From an uncultured Afifella sp. (GTDB lineage Bacteria > Pseudomonadota > Alphaproteobacteria > Rhizobiales > Afifellaceae): a DNA stretch of 32,181 nucleotides. Each line of letters opens with the position of its first letter. Position 1 is the stretch's first letter. The translations under genes were made by a program, and so were the position numbers. Positions 32,031-32,181 of this stretch are shown piece by piece. The stretch spans positions 92,603-124,783 of the forward strand of contig CAMYKZ010000002.1 in assembly GCA_947259045.1 (NCBI GenBank). Direction: 5' to 3'. The notes beneath the pieces are model-generated. The model was not told the DNA's origin. It did no database searches and saw only the letters and a program-made list of their open reading frames with translations.

Positions 32031-32181
32031 TTTTTGTATTCCCCACGTCAAACTGCTGGCAATTCTGCAATGCCGCATCCGAAAAGGCCAGCATGCCGCA
32101 ATTATCTGGTCAATCGGTTTATCGCCGCTCAGTAGACCGTTTTTTGGTGAACAAAGGGTTTCAAATCTCCCGATCCGCTCC

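Noticed and set aside
1..32181. tRNA genes, rRNA, CRISPR arrays, insertion sequences or prophage genes
   Set aside because: I found no cloverleaf with CCA-type ends, no regularly spaced repeats and no transposase or integrase motifs in the window.

Overview
The window looks like a chromosomal segment of a high-GC alphaproteobacterium, most likely in the order Hyphomicrobiales (Rhizobiales). The evidence is a LysR regulator of PcaQ type divergent from pcaCHG, the rhizobial De Ley-Doudoroff galactose genes (dgoK, dgoA, sugar dehydrogenase), a SoeABC-type sulfite dehydrogenase and the divergent Lrp/phhA pair. It is densely coded, with short gaps and many stop/start overlaps. I see no tRNA, rRNA, CRISPR array, insertion sequence or phage gene.

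Layout. (1) 1-5375: protocatechuate branch of the beta-ketoadipate pathway. pcaC-pcaH-pcaG and the start of a 3-oxoadipate CoA-transferase run leftward, and pcaQ runs rightward from a shared promoter region with a PcaQ-type box. A 70-residue unknown protein, pcaD and a ferredoxin reductase follow on the minus strand. (2) 5482-10125: a galactose/galactonate module (dgoK, dgoA, SDR dehydrogenase, phosphohexomutase). It is preceded by two gene stumps broken at one point: the 3' end of an ABC-transporter ATPase gene (minus) and the 3' end of a GH42 beta-galactosidase gene (plus), meeting near 5660. (3) 10397-17633: an envelope locus with a diheme cytochrome-c/DUF4384 protein, an OmpA-like protein, a TPR-caspase, and, convergent to them, a second caspase with two SH3-type domains plus a VanX-type D,D-dipeptidase. 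(4) 17684-22264: soeA-soeB-soeC, a membrane-bound molybdenum sulfite:quinone oxidoreductase, reading in the same direction as the second caspase and the dipeptidase. (5) 22443-24967: a CRTAC1/FG-GAP secreted protein 5 nt upstream of a BKACE-family enzyme. (6) 25095-27178: an Lrp/AsnC regulator divergent from phenylalanine hydroxylase and an FMN reductase. (7) 27280-29589: a small secreted protein, a Tat-signal Gly/Ser-rich protein closed by a perfect 26-bp palindrome, and an HPr-kinase-like domain fused to a PqqD-like domain. (8) 29752-32030: KDG kinase converging on an MmgE/PrpD protein, their stop codons sharing two bases.

How the genes work together. The pca genes and phhA suit a cell that catabolises aromatic compounds. 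dgoK/dgoA and kdgK feed 2-keto-3-deoxy sugar acids into central metabolism, but the matching transporter and beta-galactosidase have been cut away. SoeABC passes electrons from sulfite to quinone. The least familiar parts are the cytochrome-caspase-OmpA-dipeptidase locus (proposed extracytoplasmic, redox- or stress-linked proteolysis at the cell wall) and the HprK-like/PqqD fusion beside a Tat-targeted Ser/Gly-rich protein (proposed peptide-modifying system). Both functional readings are inference.
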